Of a stretch of 41,727 nucleotides of DNA, positions 7,439-15,631 are shown in pieces. Positions within the stretch are counted from its first letter, which is position 1, and each line of letters starts with the position of its first letter. The notes beneath the pieces were generated by a model. That model saw only the letters and a list, made by a program, of their open reading frames with translations, did not search any database and was not told where the DNA came from. Both the position numbers and the translations under genes were made by a program. Origin of the DNA: Methanosphaera cuniculi (GTDB lineage Archaea; Methanobacteriota; Methanobacteria; Methanobacteriales; Methanobacteriaceae); the NCBI RefSeq assembly GCF_003149675.1, contig NZ_LWMS01000005.1:1-41727 (forward strand). The letters run 5' to 3'.

Positions 7439-8302
7439 TTATAACTCATCATCAGCCATACGCTTTAAAGACTCACAACATGTTTCCATCCTAAAGTCTA
7501 ATTCATCTTCAATCTTTTTAACATTTAATGATGAATCACGTGGTCTTGGTGCTTTTTGAACAAATTTATCTGATGTAATAGGGTTTATAAGATCACTATC
7601 TAAATTAAATGCTTCAGCTATTTTAAGTGTAAAATCATAACGACTTATAAGATCATTTCCTGCTGTATGATATACACCTGTTTTATCACTTTTTGCAAGC
7701 TTAAAGAGTGCTTCAGCTGCATTATCAGCATATGTGGGAGAATTTATCTGATCTGTAACAATATTAATACTATTACCTTTTCTAAGTTCATCAATTACCC
7801 ATGTTGTAAAGTTTGATCTTTGATGCCATCCATAAAGTACACTAACACGTCCAATTGCATAATTATCTGTATTTTGTTTTAATTGTACTTCTCCATCATA
7901 TTTAGATTTAGCATATATTCCTAGTGGATTTGTAGCATCATCTTCTTTATAATTTCCTTTCTTTCCATCAAATACAAAGTCTGTTGATACATATATTATT
8001 TTCATATTATTTTCATCTGCTATTTTTGCAAGATTACCTGTTGCATCAGCATTAATCTTATATGCTTGATCTATCTCATCTTCACAAAGATCTACATTTG
8101 TCATAGCAGCAGCATGAATAATTACATCTGGGTCATATTTCATGATTGCTTCATATGTTTCATCATGATTTGTAATGTCACATTTAACAGTATCTGGAGT
8201 CTTATTAGAATTGTGTGAAAGAATAAGTTCATCATCAGGATCTGCGACAGTAGCAAGTCTTTCACCAAGCAAGCCACTACCACCTGTTATAAAGAATTTC
8301 AT
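7439..8302 (-). CDS. rfbD: dTDP-4-dehydrorhamnose reductase-like NAD(P)-dependent sugar epimerase/reductase
   Basis: This extended short-chain dehydrogenase/reductase of 287 residues resembles RfbD/RmlD, which reduces dTDP-4-keto-L-rhamnose in dTDP-rhamnose synthesis. Visible features are the Rossmann loop GGSGLLG (7-13), HAAAMTNVDLCE (63-74), YVSTDFVFDG (104-113) and the catalytic Y130-x3-K134 (YAKSK). The C-terminal APRPRDSSLN is also typical of RmlD. A methionine-adenosyltransferase beta-like protein is a related alternative, but the divergent rfbB next door and the rmlA in the same window favour sugar metabolism. The ATG lacks an SD, and a TATA-like AAATATAAAA (8324-8333) is centred about 26 bases upstream, so the mRNA is probably leaderless. 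An A-run after the stop encodes the terminal poly-U. Confidence 0.82.
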   Translation of the reverse strand: MKFFITGGSGLLGERLATVADPDDELILSHNSNKTPDTVKCDITNHDETYEAIMKYDPDVIIHAAAMTNVDLCEDEIDQAYKINADATGNLAKIADENNMKIIYVSTDFVFDGKKGNYKEDDATNPLGIYAKSKYDGEVQLKQNTDNYAIGRVSVLYGWHQRSNFTTWVIDELRKGNSINIVTDQINSPTYADNAAEALFKLAKSDKTGVYHTAGNDLISRYDFTLKIAEAFNLDSDLINPITSDKFVQKAPRPRDSSLNVKKIEDELDFRMETCCESLKRMADDEL

Positions 8303-8323
8303 AATAAATACTATGTTAAATTC

Positions 8324-8333
8324 AAATATAAAA
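8324..8333 (-). promoter_or_regulatory. TATA box of a probably leaderless rfbD transcript
   Basis: On the minus strand TTTTATATTT lies about 26 bases upstream of the rfbD ATG, the normal archaeal distance from TATA box to transcription start. No SD lies between them. Confidence 0.5.
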
Positions 8334-8514
8334 AAATATTTATTAAAAGATATTCACTTTACATCTATAACTAAGTATTTTAATAAATTCAAAGATAAAT
8401 AAAACATAATAAACTATATCTTTAAAACAAATAAAAAAAAATTTAATTCCACATAAAGTTTGTGAAAATTATTAGAAAGATAAAATAAAAAAAAAATATT
8501 AAAGGTGAGATACT

Positions 8515-9465
8515 TTGAAAATAATGGTAACAGGAGCAGCAGGATTTATAGGATCAAACTTCGTACACTACATAGCAGATAAATATGACGACTATGAAAT
8601 AGTAGTACTTGATAAACTAACATATGCAGGAGATATGCATAATCTAGATAATGTAGATGTAAAATTCATAAAAGGAGATATTGCATCACAAAAAGATGCA
8701 TCAGAAGCAATGAAAGATGCAGACTATGTAGTAAACTTTGCAGCAGAAACACATGTAGATAAATCAATCACAGATCCAGCATCATTTGTAAAATCAGATG
8801 TACTAGGAACACAAAACCTACTTGAACTTGTACGAAAATATGATGTAGAACGATACATACAAATATCAACAGACGAGGTATATGGTAGTATACTTAATGG
8901 ATCATTTAAAGAAACAGATAACATAGACCCATCAAGTCCATACTCTGCAAGTAAAGCAGGAGGAGACCTACTAGTATCAGCATACTATAAAACATATGAC
9001 ATACCAGTAATTATAACACGTAGTAGTAACAACTTCGGACCTAGACAATTCCCAGAAAAACTAATACCACTATTCATCCTAAAAGCACTAAAAGATCAAC
9101 CACTACCAGTATATGGAGATGGAAAAAACGTACGAGACTGGATATATGTAGAAGATAACTGTGCAGGAGTAGACACAGTACTACAAAAAGGAAAAATAGG
9201 AGAAGTATACAATATTGGTGGAGGAAATGAGAAAAACAACCTTGAAATCACAAAGATGATACTTGAAAAACTAAATAAACCAGAATCACTCATACAACAT
9301 GTAGATGATCGTCTAGGACATGATAGACGCTACTCACTTGATGCAACAAAAACTCAGAAACTTGGATGGAAACCAAAATGGACATTTGAAGATGCAATGC
9401 AAAATACAGTAGATTGGTATAAACAAAATGCAGAAAGACTATATCCAAAAGTTGAAACACTATAA
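8515..9465 (+). CDS. rfbB: dTDP-glucose 4,6-dehydratase
   Basis: RfbB/RmlB converts dTDP-glucose to dTDP-4-keto-6-deoxyglucose with tightly bound NAD. The 316 residues include GAAGFIG (7-13), LDKLTYAGDMHNL (32-44), NFAAETHVDKSI (74-85), ISTDEVYGS (117-125) with the dehydratase Asp120/Glu121 pair, Y143-x3-K147 (YSASK), NNFGPRQFPEKLIPLFI, and the C-terminal R-Y-S-x-D segment DRLGHDRRYSLD. The start is taken as TTG at 8515, because GGTGAG (8504-8509) lies 5 nt before it. The first ATG (8524) would be 14 nt away and would cut into the first beta strand. It is divergent from rfbD. A C-rich tract and T9 follow. Confidence 0.93.
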   Translation: MKIMVTGAAGFIGSNFVHYIADKYDDYEIVVLDKLTYAGDMHNLDNVDVKFIKGDIASQKDASEAMKDADYVVNFAAETHVDKSITDPASFVKSDVLGTQNLLELVRKYDVERYIQISTDEVYGSILNGSFKETDNIDPSSPYSASKAGGDLLVSAYYKTYDIPVIITRSSNNFGPRQFPEKLIPLFILKALKDQPLPVYGDGKNVRDWIYVEDNCAGVDTVLQKGKIGEVYNIGGGNEKNNLEITKMILEKLNKPESLIQHVDDRLGHDRRYSLDATKTQKLGWKPKWTFEDAMQNTVDWYKQNAERLYPKVETL

Positions 9466-9490
9466 AAAGTTAAAAATTCACCTTTAGATT

Positions 9491-9516
9491 TTACCTCCAC
9501 ACCACCATTTTTTTTT
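9491..9516 (+). terminator. C-rich tract and poly-T terminator after rfbB
   Basis: TTACCTCCACACCACC (9491-9506) precedes T9 (9508-9516), 25-50 bases after the stop. It contains the anti-SD-like core ACCTCC. Confidence 0.55.
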
Positions 9517-9649
9517 ATCATATTCTTATTTTTTCCTAAATAAAAAGAAAGTTAAAAATTAGTTCTATTTTTAAAAATAAAAGTTTAAACTCCACATCTA
9601 TAAAAAAAATAGAAAAAAGTAATCTTATTTTAAATTAAATATTTTTTAT

Positions 9650-9679
9650 AAAAAAAAAGAAAAAAAGTGAAGGGGAAAT
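9650..9679 (-). terminator. Terminator of the CobN-like gene
   Basis: On the minus strand AATTTCCCCTTCAC is followed by T-runs (complement of 9661-9666 and about 9650-9658), 60-90 bases after the stop codon. Confidence 0.5.
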
Positions 9680-9738
9680 TTTATTTAAACATTTTTTCAA
9701 TTTGTATAATGATCTTATTTTTTGTCTAAAACACTATC

Positions 9739-12700
9739 CTAGTAATCTCGTGGACTTCGTTTCATAAATCCAGCAAAGAATATGAATGCTAATACTACTA
9801 TTGCAATAATATAACCTAGTGATATTTCAGCTTGAGATGAAGCTTTTTGTCCACCTTTAGCAGAAACTTCCATTACAGTAGCTGTTGCACTTGTAGCTCC
9901 AGCACTAGCTGCACTAGCTTCTCCAGAACTTGCTTCTGCAGAACTACTATCGGATGATGTTGCTTCTCCAACACTACTGTCTCCACTGTTTGTAGAGTTT
10001 CCTCCACCATTAGCTTGTCCATTTTGGTTACTTGAACCTGTTGAACTACCTTGGCTTCCAGTTCCATCATTAGTTCCACTTCCATTAGCTGTACCATTGG
10101 AAGCTGAATTACCACTATTATCTGTATTACCAGAACTATCTCCACCAGATTGTGAAGCATCACCAGTCATTTGACTAATTGCACTTCCACTAGCTGATGA
10201 GCTTCCTGATCCTTGGTATTGACCTTGCATTCCTGAAACTCCATTATCAGCAAATCCTTGGAAGTTTTCTCCACCAATTTCTGTTCCAGCTGATGATCCT
10301 GAACCATCTCCGCCAGGTCCATCTCCAGCACCTTGACCTGAGTCACCAGTACCGAGAACTGTTCCAGTATTTGTAGCTGCATAGTATTGTTGTGAATATC
10401 GTTCTAAACCTTTTACACCAAATTGTGAACCTGTTTTAAGTATCCATTCATGAAGATTTACATTACCACATGTGTGGTGACAACATGCAACACCATATTT
10501 ATTAGCTGCATTTACATATTTTTGAATCATATCTCGTATAAGTGTATTATCATTAGTTTTCCAATAATTATTCATAGCCATAGTCATTGTCCAACCAAGG
10601 ATAGATTGTACAGAAAATGATTTATAATCTGCATCAGCTATTATGTATTCACTATATACCATTGTTTTAACAACATTTGTGAATAATTCAGCACTTATTG
10701 CACCTGTGTTATTTCCACGGTTTGTTTGGTGTATAGCTTTACCATTTTCATCTTCAGCATAGTTTTGTGTTGTGAAGATGGTTTTTATCATGTTTTCGAA
10801 GTTTTGTGCAAGTTGGTTCCATCCACCAATGGATGATGTAATCATTTGTAGCCATTGAGGGTTGGTTATTGTTCCCATAACTTCTTTTGAAACTTCTTGT
10901 GACATTGTACTTGTTACAAGATTGTTTTTATTACGTATATCAAGTAACATAGTGTTTGGTGTAGCACCATGAACGTTAGCTGCATTTAGTAATCCTCCAA
11001 ACCAGTCAGTATAATCATCTGAATCTAGATATCTCCAGGTACTGTCTAAGTTTTGAATTACAAGATCAACATTTGAAAGTAAGTATACAAATGATTCTTT
11101 TTGAGCTGATTTAACAACTATTTTACCATTTTCTACAGTCCATGCATTTGAAATTCTTGATTCATATACACTTGCTGCTTCATAACTTACACCATCTTTT
11201 GAATCCTGCCATGATGCGATGTTGTTTAGAAGATCTGATACTCCTGTACCTTCAAGTTTTGGACCATCAAGTCCAAAGAGCCTGTAGATTGAGTCATCTT
11301 CTTTTAAGTGTTTTATGACGTAGTTATCATCTTCACTTTCATTTAGTTGACTTACCATGATGGTTGCATTATACATAAGTCCAATCCAGTATGGGTTATT
11401 TGTAACTATTGTTGCAAATGCATCTATTCTTGGACGTTGATATACTACTCCATCAATTGTTATTGTAAGTTCTTCAAGTGGTATTACTTCAAGACCTATT
11501 ACTTTTCCACTTTGATCCCATATAGGACGTGTTCCAAGTAAGTATAGGAATTGTGCAATACTGATACCTTCTGTACGTAGTACTTCAGTACCCCATATAA
11601 CTTCTGCAACCATTTCAGGATATGTATCTTCACCAAGATCTTTCATGTATTTTTCAAGTAAACCATCAACTGATGTTACAGCTGATGCATATGCTGCCTT
11701 ACTAGGCATTTTTGTTGTATCACTTGCATACATTGCACGACCTGTTGGTATTACATCTGATAATGATGGGTCTCCAGATAAACCTGGTTGTACATATCCA
11801 CCACTTAAAGCTCCAAGTATGGAATTCCATTCCATATTGTCTCGAACTCCATCAATGAATCCTTTAATTTGCATTAGATCTTCATAGAAGCTACTATTTT
11901 CTTTCTGGTTAACTTCACCTGCAATTGTTTTAACCATTGCTAATGATGTGTCAGCTGAAAGTCTTGTTACAATATTTTGTAATGTGCTTTCAATTGCTTT
12001 TTGTTGTTCAATGAAGCCTGTATCTTTTACTTTTTTATAGTAATCTCCATCAAGATTATAGTATAATTCCATGATATGTTGTAGTACTTGTGTTCTTGAA
12101 GATGCTATGGTTGTTATACCTTGAACCATTTCTGTATCATTCCAAATATATCCAAGTGTGTGCATACCATATGTTATTGTATCTCCACTTAAACTTTCAA
12201 TTGTTGCATGAAGTGTTGATAGCCATTCATCAAATGCTGTATCACTTGTTACATAATCATACATTTTTTCTGTAAATTCATCAAAGGACATGTTATTTTT
12301 CAGTGTGAAATTATGATAACTGTTCATTGATTTATTTAGACTTTCTGATAAGTTTAAGATTGAACTACGACTTAAATCTATTAACATTATATCATGCATT
12401 TCTGTTGCATATCTATATTGTGTGATGTTATCTCTCATCTGCTGGAATTTAGCAGGTGGGAAACTACTGTTTGTTGAAGTAATATTTAATATTTCTTCTT
12501 TGTAGAATTGCATATTACTTGTATCATTAATTTTTTTGTTATTATCATAGTTTGCTATAGCATCACTTAGTTGTGAATATTCACCATATAATGTTGAAGC
12601 TGTAGTTACAGGTGTCATGTGTGTTATTACTTGTGCAAAGCTTCTGTCTTTTGCTGTCATACCTTCCCCAGGGTTTGATACAATATATGGATAAATAATA

Positions 12701-15273
12701 GGTACTTCTGTTAGCTGGAATGTCCAATCTGTTTCTTGAAGTCCAAGTGTACGTCCTGGAAGCCATTCAAGTGTTCCGTGTGTACCCATACTTATTATAG
12801 CATCTGTTGAACTGTTTTTTCCACCTTTAAAGTAGTTATAAAGGTATTTGTAGAATGCTACATATTGTTGTGGTGGTGCAAGTGTATCACTGTGGTAATC
12901 ATTTACTGAATCCCAACCCCTTGCAGGTTGTGATGTTATAAATATATTTCCAAAGTAAAATCCTGGAATGAGTATGTATGATTTATTATATATCATTGAT
13001 CCATTACCAAGTCCTGTATTCCATGATTTGGTAAGTTGTAGTTGAAGATTTTTAGGAAGTGAGTTAAACATTTCCATAAATTCAGCTTTTGATATTAACT
13101 GATGATTTTTTCTGAGTGTGTCAAAGTTTTCCTTTACATATGTATTAAGGAATCCCATTGCCCATCCACCTTTGTTACCAGTGTCTATCATCATGGTTGT
13201 TAATTCTTCTGCTGTTGGAATATCTTCAATTTTCATTCCAATATTATATCCACTTTGTGCTAGTTTTACAAGTAAATCATGTGTACTTGTAAATACATCA
13301 AGATATGATGCTCCTATGTTTGCTTTACCTGGTGGGTAATCATATACGACAATTGTAACTTTTTTGTCTTTATTTTTCTTATCTTTAAGATTTGCCCATC
13401 CATTTACAAGCTGAACATGTTTTTCTACACTTTTGTTAATAATTACGGTAGAACCATTAGTTTCAATATATGATATTGGTATTGGTCCTATTATTCCTTC
13501 AAATTGTGGTATTGTTACTTGATATGTCCATTCTGATTGTGGTCCATATTCACTTTTATAACTTTCTTTACTAATTCCACTTAAAGCATTAAGAATTGTG
13601 AAATTCATTCTTGAATATGCTTCAACTGTACTGTTAGTTGTCATTTCTGAAAATGATGTTGACCAACCATATAGTGAACTTCCTGCACTAATTCCACGTT
13701 TCATGTTTTTTGATGCAAGTTCAAGTAGTTGTGTCATTGAAGGTGTTGTTGTTGCATATTGGTATAGACAAAATGCTGCTCTTCCTTGTTTTTCAAATTC
13801 TTGAATTAAAGCTTTTACTTCTGGGTTTGTTTCATAGTAGCTTATAATTACAACGAAAGAACCTTTGATGTTTTTATTTTTATTATACCAATTTTCAAAG
13901 TCTTTAAGTACAGCTACTGGATCTTGATTTTTAAGTATCCATTTGTTATAATGGTTTACCATCCAGTTTAAACTTCCAGCTCCATCTGCATTATATCCTG
14001 GATCTTGATGAATCCATTGATTGATAAGTTTTGCACTAGGTGATGGTACTGTTTTTGTATATCCTGGGTAGGAAACTCCCCATTGTGGTCCTGGCATAAC
14101 TGGAGTATTACCATTTGTTGTTGGATTTACTTTACTTTCACCCATAAGATAGTATATGTAGTTAAGTAAGTTTTCCATATTTTTATTAATAATTGTTCTA
14201 TTGGTTGTAGCTTCTGCTTGCCAATATGATCCAATATAGGTATTTTCAAGAGAATGTGGATTTCCTCCAACAAATCCCCAGTTAAGTGATTGAAGCATAG
14301 CATCATTAAATATACCAAATGTGTATGCTACCATCTTATTTTTTGAAGCAGGTGATTCACGTATTAGACGTGCATCTACTGCAAATCCGAGACCTTGACT
14401 GTACATGTCGACTAATATAAAGTTTGAATACTCTAACATCCATTGGTCTGTTTTATCATATGAACTATTTAGTGCATATGATTCTATGAATAATACACGA
14501 TCACTTAAGTTTTTAAGTGCTTTTATTTTATTCATTTGACCTTCTGATGCTCCTGCACTACTTGTTATGAATGCTATGTCTGGTATGAATACATGATCCA
14601 TTAGAACTGATTCATTTGTTATTCTAATTTCTTCTTCACCTTTAAGGTAAGTTCCATATTCATATGTTATTTTATAGTATCCTGGTGCAAGATTACTCAT
14701 ATTATATTGACCAAATTCATCAGTTTTTTGTGATTTGATAAATTTGTCATTTGAATAGTAGAGTGTTACTTTTGCATCCTTTACTGCATATCCGTCTTCT
14801 TCGCCACCAGCAAATTTACCTGTGGTTTCATTTAGTACTTGGGAAACATTTCCATAAATACTAAATTTTTTGGTATCGGTTTTAACAATTTTTACGTCTT
14901 TATTTTTGATTTGGTTATTTTTTGTTGTGTTGTTTTTTTCGTTAGAATTGGTGTTTTCTTTGACTATTTTATTGTTTGTTGATTTAATATTTGATCCGGT
15001 TGTTGCTTCTTGTTTTACAGTTTTCATATTAGAACTTTTAGTAGTAATTTTCTTATTACTAGTTGTTGGTTCTTTTTTAACTTCTGATGTGACAGGTGTT
15101 GATGTTACATCTGCTATTTCAGAAGGAGTTATTTGTTCAACTGTTGGTAGTTGTGTTATTGTGTCTGTTGTTGGGTTTATTTGTGTATCACTATTAGTTG
15201 CGTTTATTGTTGTTGCACAAATCAAAATTATAAAAATCATCATACATAATGAAAACACCTTGTTTTTCATCAT
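9739..15273 (-). CDS. Surface-anchored CobN/BchH-like protein (cobaltochelatase large-subunit family)
   Basis: The protein has 1844 residues. In order it has a signal peptide (1-26), a Thr/Lys/Asn-rich linker (about 27-140), a CnaB-like beta-sandwich (about 142-230, AVKDAKVTLYYSND...DEFGQYNMSNLAPGYYKI) and a long CobN domain (about 235-1620). CobN landmarks are VVYDYPPGKANIGASYLDVF (about 640), GNIFITSQPARGW and GTHGTLEWLPGR (830-841). A CCHHTC cluster is at 1597-1602, followed by a Gly/Ser/Asn stalk (about 1635-1815), one membrane helix (about 1820-1837) and a basic tail. CobN is the large subunit of cytosolic ATP-dependent cobaltochelatase, but here it is displayed outside the cell, where ATP is not available. 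AGGAG (15280-15284) lies 6 nt before the first ATG. The DUF2149/ExbB/DUF2162 genes lie 12 kb upstream on the same strand. Substrate and catalysis are not shown. Confidence 0.88.
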   Translation of the reverse strand: MMKNKVFSLCMMIFIILICATTINATNSDTQINPTTDTITQLPTVEQITPSEIADVTSTPVTSEVKKEPTTSNKKITTKSSNMKTVKQEATTGSNIKSTNNKIVKENTNSNEKNNTTKNNQIKNKDVKIVKTDTKKFSIYGNVSQVLNETTGKFAGGEEDGYAVKDAKVTLYYSNDKFIKSQKTDEFGQYNMSNLAPGYYKITYEYGTYLKGEEEIRITNESVLMDHVFIPDIAFITSSAGASEGQMNKIKALKNLSDRVLFIESYALNSSYDKTDQWMLEYSNFILVDMYSQGLGFAVDARLIRESPASKNKMVAYTFGIFNDAMLQSLNWGFVGGNPHSLENTYIGSYWQAEATTNRTIINKNMENLLNYIYYLMGESKVNPTTNGNTPVMPGPQWGVSYPGYTKTVPSPSAKLINQWIHQDPGYNADGAGSLNWMVNHYNKWILKNQDPVAVLKDFENWYNKNKNIKGSFVVIISYYETNPEVKALIQEFEKQGRAAFCLYQYATTTPSMTQLLELASKNMKRGISAGSSLYGWSTSFSEMTTNSTVEAYSRMNFTILNALSGISKESYKSEYGPQSEWTYQVTIPQFEGIIGPIPISYIETNGSTVIINKSVEKHVQLVNGWANLKDKKNKDKKVTIVVYDYPPGKANIGASYLDVFTSTHDLLVKLAQSGYNIGMKIEDIPTAEELTTMMIDTGNKGGWAMGFLNTYVKENFDTLRKNHQLISKAEFMEMFNSLPKNLQLQLTKSWNTGLGNGSMIYNKSYILIPGFYFGNIFITSQPARGWDSVNDYHSDTLAPPQQYVAFYKYLYNYFKGGKNSSTDAIISMGTHGTLEWLPGRTLGLQETDWTFQLTEVPIIYPYIVSNPGEGMTAKDRSFAQVITHMTPVTTASTLYGEYSQLSDAIANYDNNKKINDTSNMQFYKEEILNITSTNSSFPPAKFQQMRDNITQYRYATEMHDIMLIDLSRSSILNLSESLNKSMNSYHNFTLKNNMSFDEFTEKMYDYVTSDTAFDEWLSTLHATIESLSGDTITYGMHTLGYIWNDTEMVQGITTIASSRTQVLQHIMELYYNLDGDYYKKVKDTGFIEQQKAIESTLQNIVTRLSADTSLAMVKTIAGEVNQKENSSFYEDLMQIKGFIDGVRDNMEWNSILGALSGGYVQPGLSGDPSLSDVIPTGRAMYASDTTKMPSKAAYASAVTSVDGLLEKYMKDLGEDTYPEMVAEVIWGTEVLRTEGISIAQFLYLLGTRPIWDQSGKVIGLEVIPLEELTITIDGVVYQRPRIDAFATIVTNNPYWIGLMYNATIMVSQLNESEDDNYVIKHLKEDDSIYRLFGLDGPKLEGTGVSDLLNNIASWQDSKDGVSYEAASVYESRISNAWTVENGKIVVKSAQKESFVYLLSNVDLVIQNLDSTWRYLDSDDYTDWFGGLLNAANVHGATPNTMLLDIRNKNNLVTSTMSQEVSKEVMGTITNPQWLQMITSSIGGWNQLAQNFENMIKTIFTTQNYAEDENGKAIHQTNRGNNTGAISAELFTNVVKTMVYSEYIIADADYKSFSVQSILGWTMTMAMNNYWKTNDNTLIRDMIQKYVNAANKYGVACCHHTCGNVNLHEWILKTGSQFGVKGLERYSQQYYAATNTGTVLGTGDSGQGAGDGPGGDGSGSSAGTEIGGENFQGFADNGVSGMQGQYQGSGSSSASGSAISQMTGDASQSGGDSSGNTDNSGNSASNGTANGSGTNDGTGSQGSSTGSSNQNGQANGGGNSTNSGDSSVGEATSSDSSSAEASSGEASAASAGATSATATVMEVSAKGGQKASSQAEISLGYIIAIVVLAFIFFAGFMKRSPRDY

Positions 15274-15631
15274 ATATAACTCCTTTTAGTTTTTAAACTG
15301 TATTTGAAAAGCTTTTTATAACTAAAATTTTATTTTTTTTTTAAGTTAAAAATTAATCAAACACTGAATTAATATTAAATTTACTTTATTAATATAGTTA
15401 CCTATAATATATTTTAAGGTTTTTTAAAAAAATTAAAAATAAACTAATTAGTTAAAGATAACTTTAAAATTTATAAGAAAAATATCTTTTTTAGTAGTAA
15501 AAATGATTATATGTTTATAAATAATTTAGTTATTTTTAGAAAGTTAAGTTAACCTAATAAAAAAAAGTAGAATATTAAAAAAGGGGAGATGAATTGGAAG
15601 GGTATGTAAAAAGAATTATGATTATTTGTAA
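15274..15631. promoter_or_regulatory. Intergenic region upstream of the CobN-like gene
   Basis: These 358 bases hold no visible gene. They include the SD of the CobN-like gene (15280-15284 complement), an inverted repeat AGTTA-AAGA-TAACT (15450-15463) and, at the far end, the 3' region of the next ALP (A-runs 15559-15566 and 15577-15582, then GGGGAG, i.e. CTCCCC plus T-run on the minus strand). I see no recognisable riboswitch or RNA gene. Confidence 0.4.
15577..15588 (-). terminator. C-rich/poly-T 3' end of the ALP gene
   Basis: The complement reads CTCCCC immediately followed by six T, about 45 bases after the stop. A second A8 (15559-15566) gives a further T-run. Confidence 0.45.

Noticed and set aside
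9873-10163. Minus-strand frame of 96 codons overlapping the CobN-like C-terminus in another frame
   Set aside because: It arises from the low-complexity Gly/Ser/Asn stalk read out of frame. It starts within the larger gene without an SD.
14870-15289. Plus-strand open frame of 139 codons opposite the N-terminus of the CobN-like gene
   Set aside because: It is the antisense of a Thr/Lys-rich linker and signal peptide. Its Val/Leu/Phe-rich translation is the usual shadow of such sequence, and it has no SD.
15274-15631. Cobalamin riboswitch before the CobN-like gene
   Set aside because: No conserved B12-box-like G/C-rich element is visible. The region is plain AT-rich DNA with one short inverted repeat.
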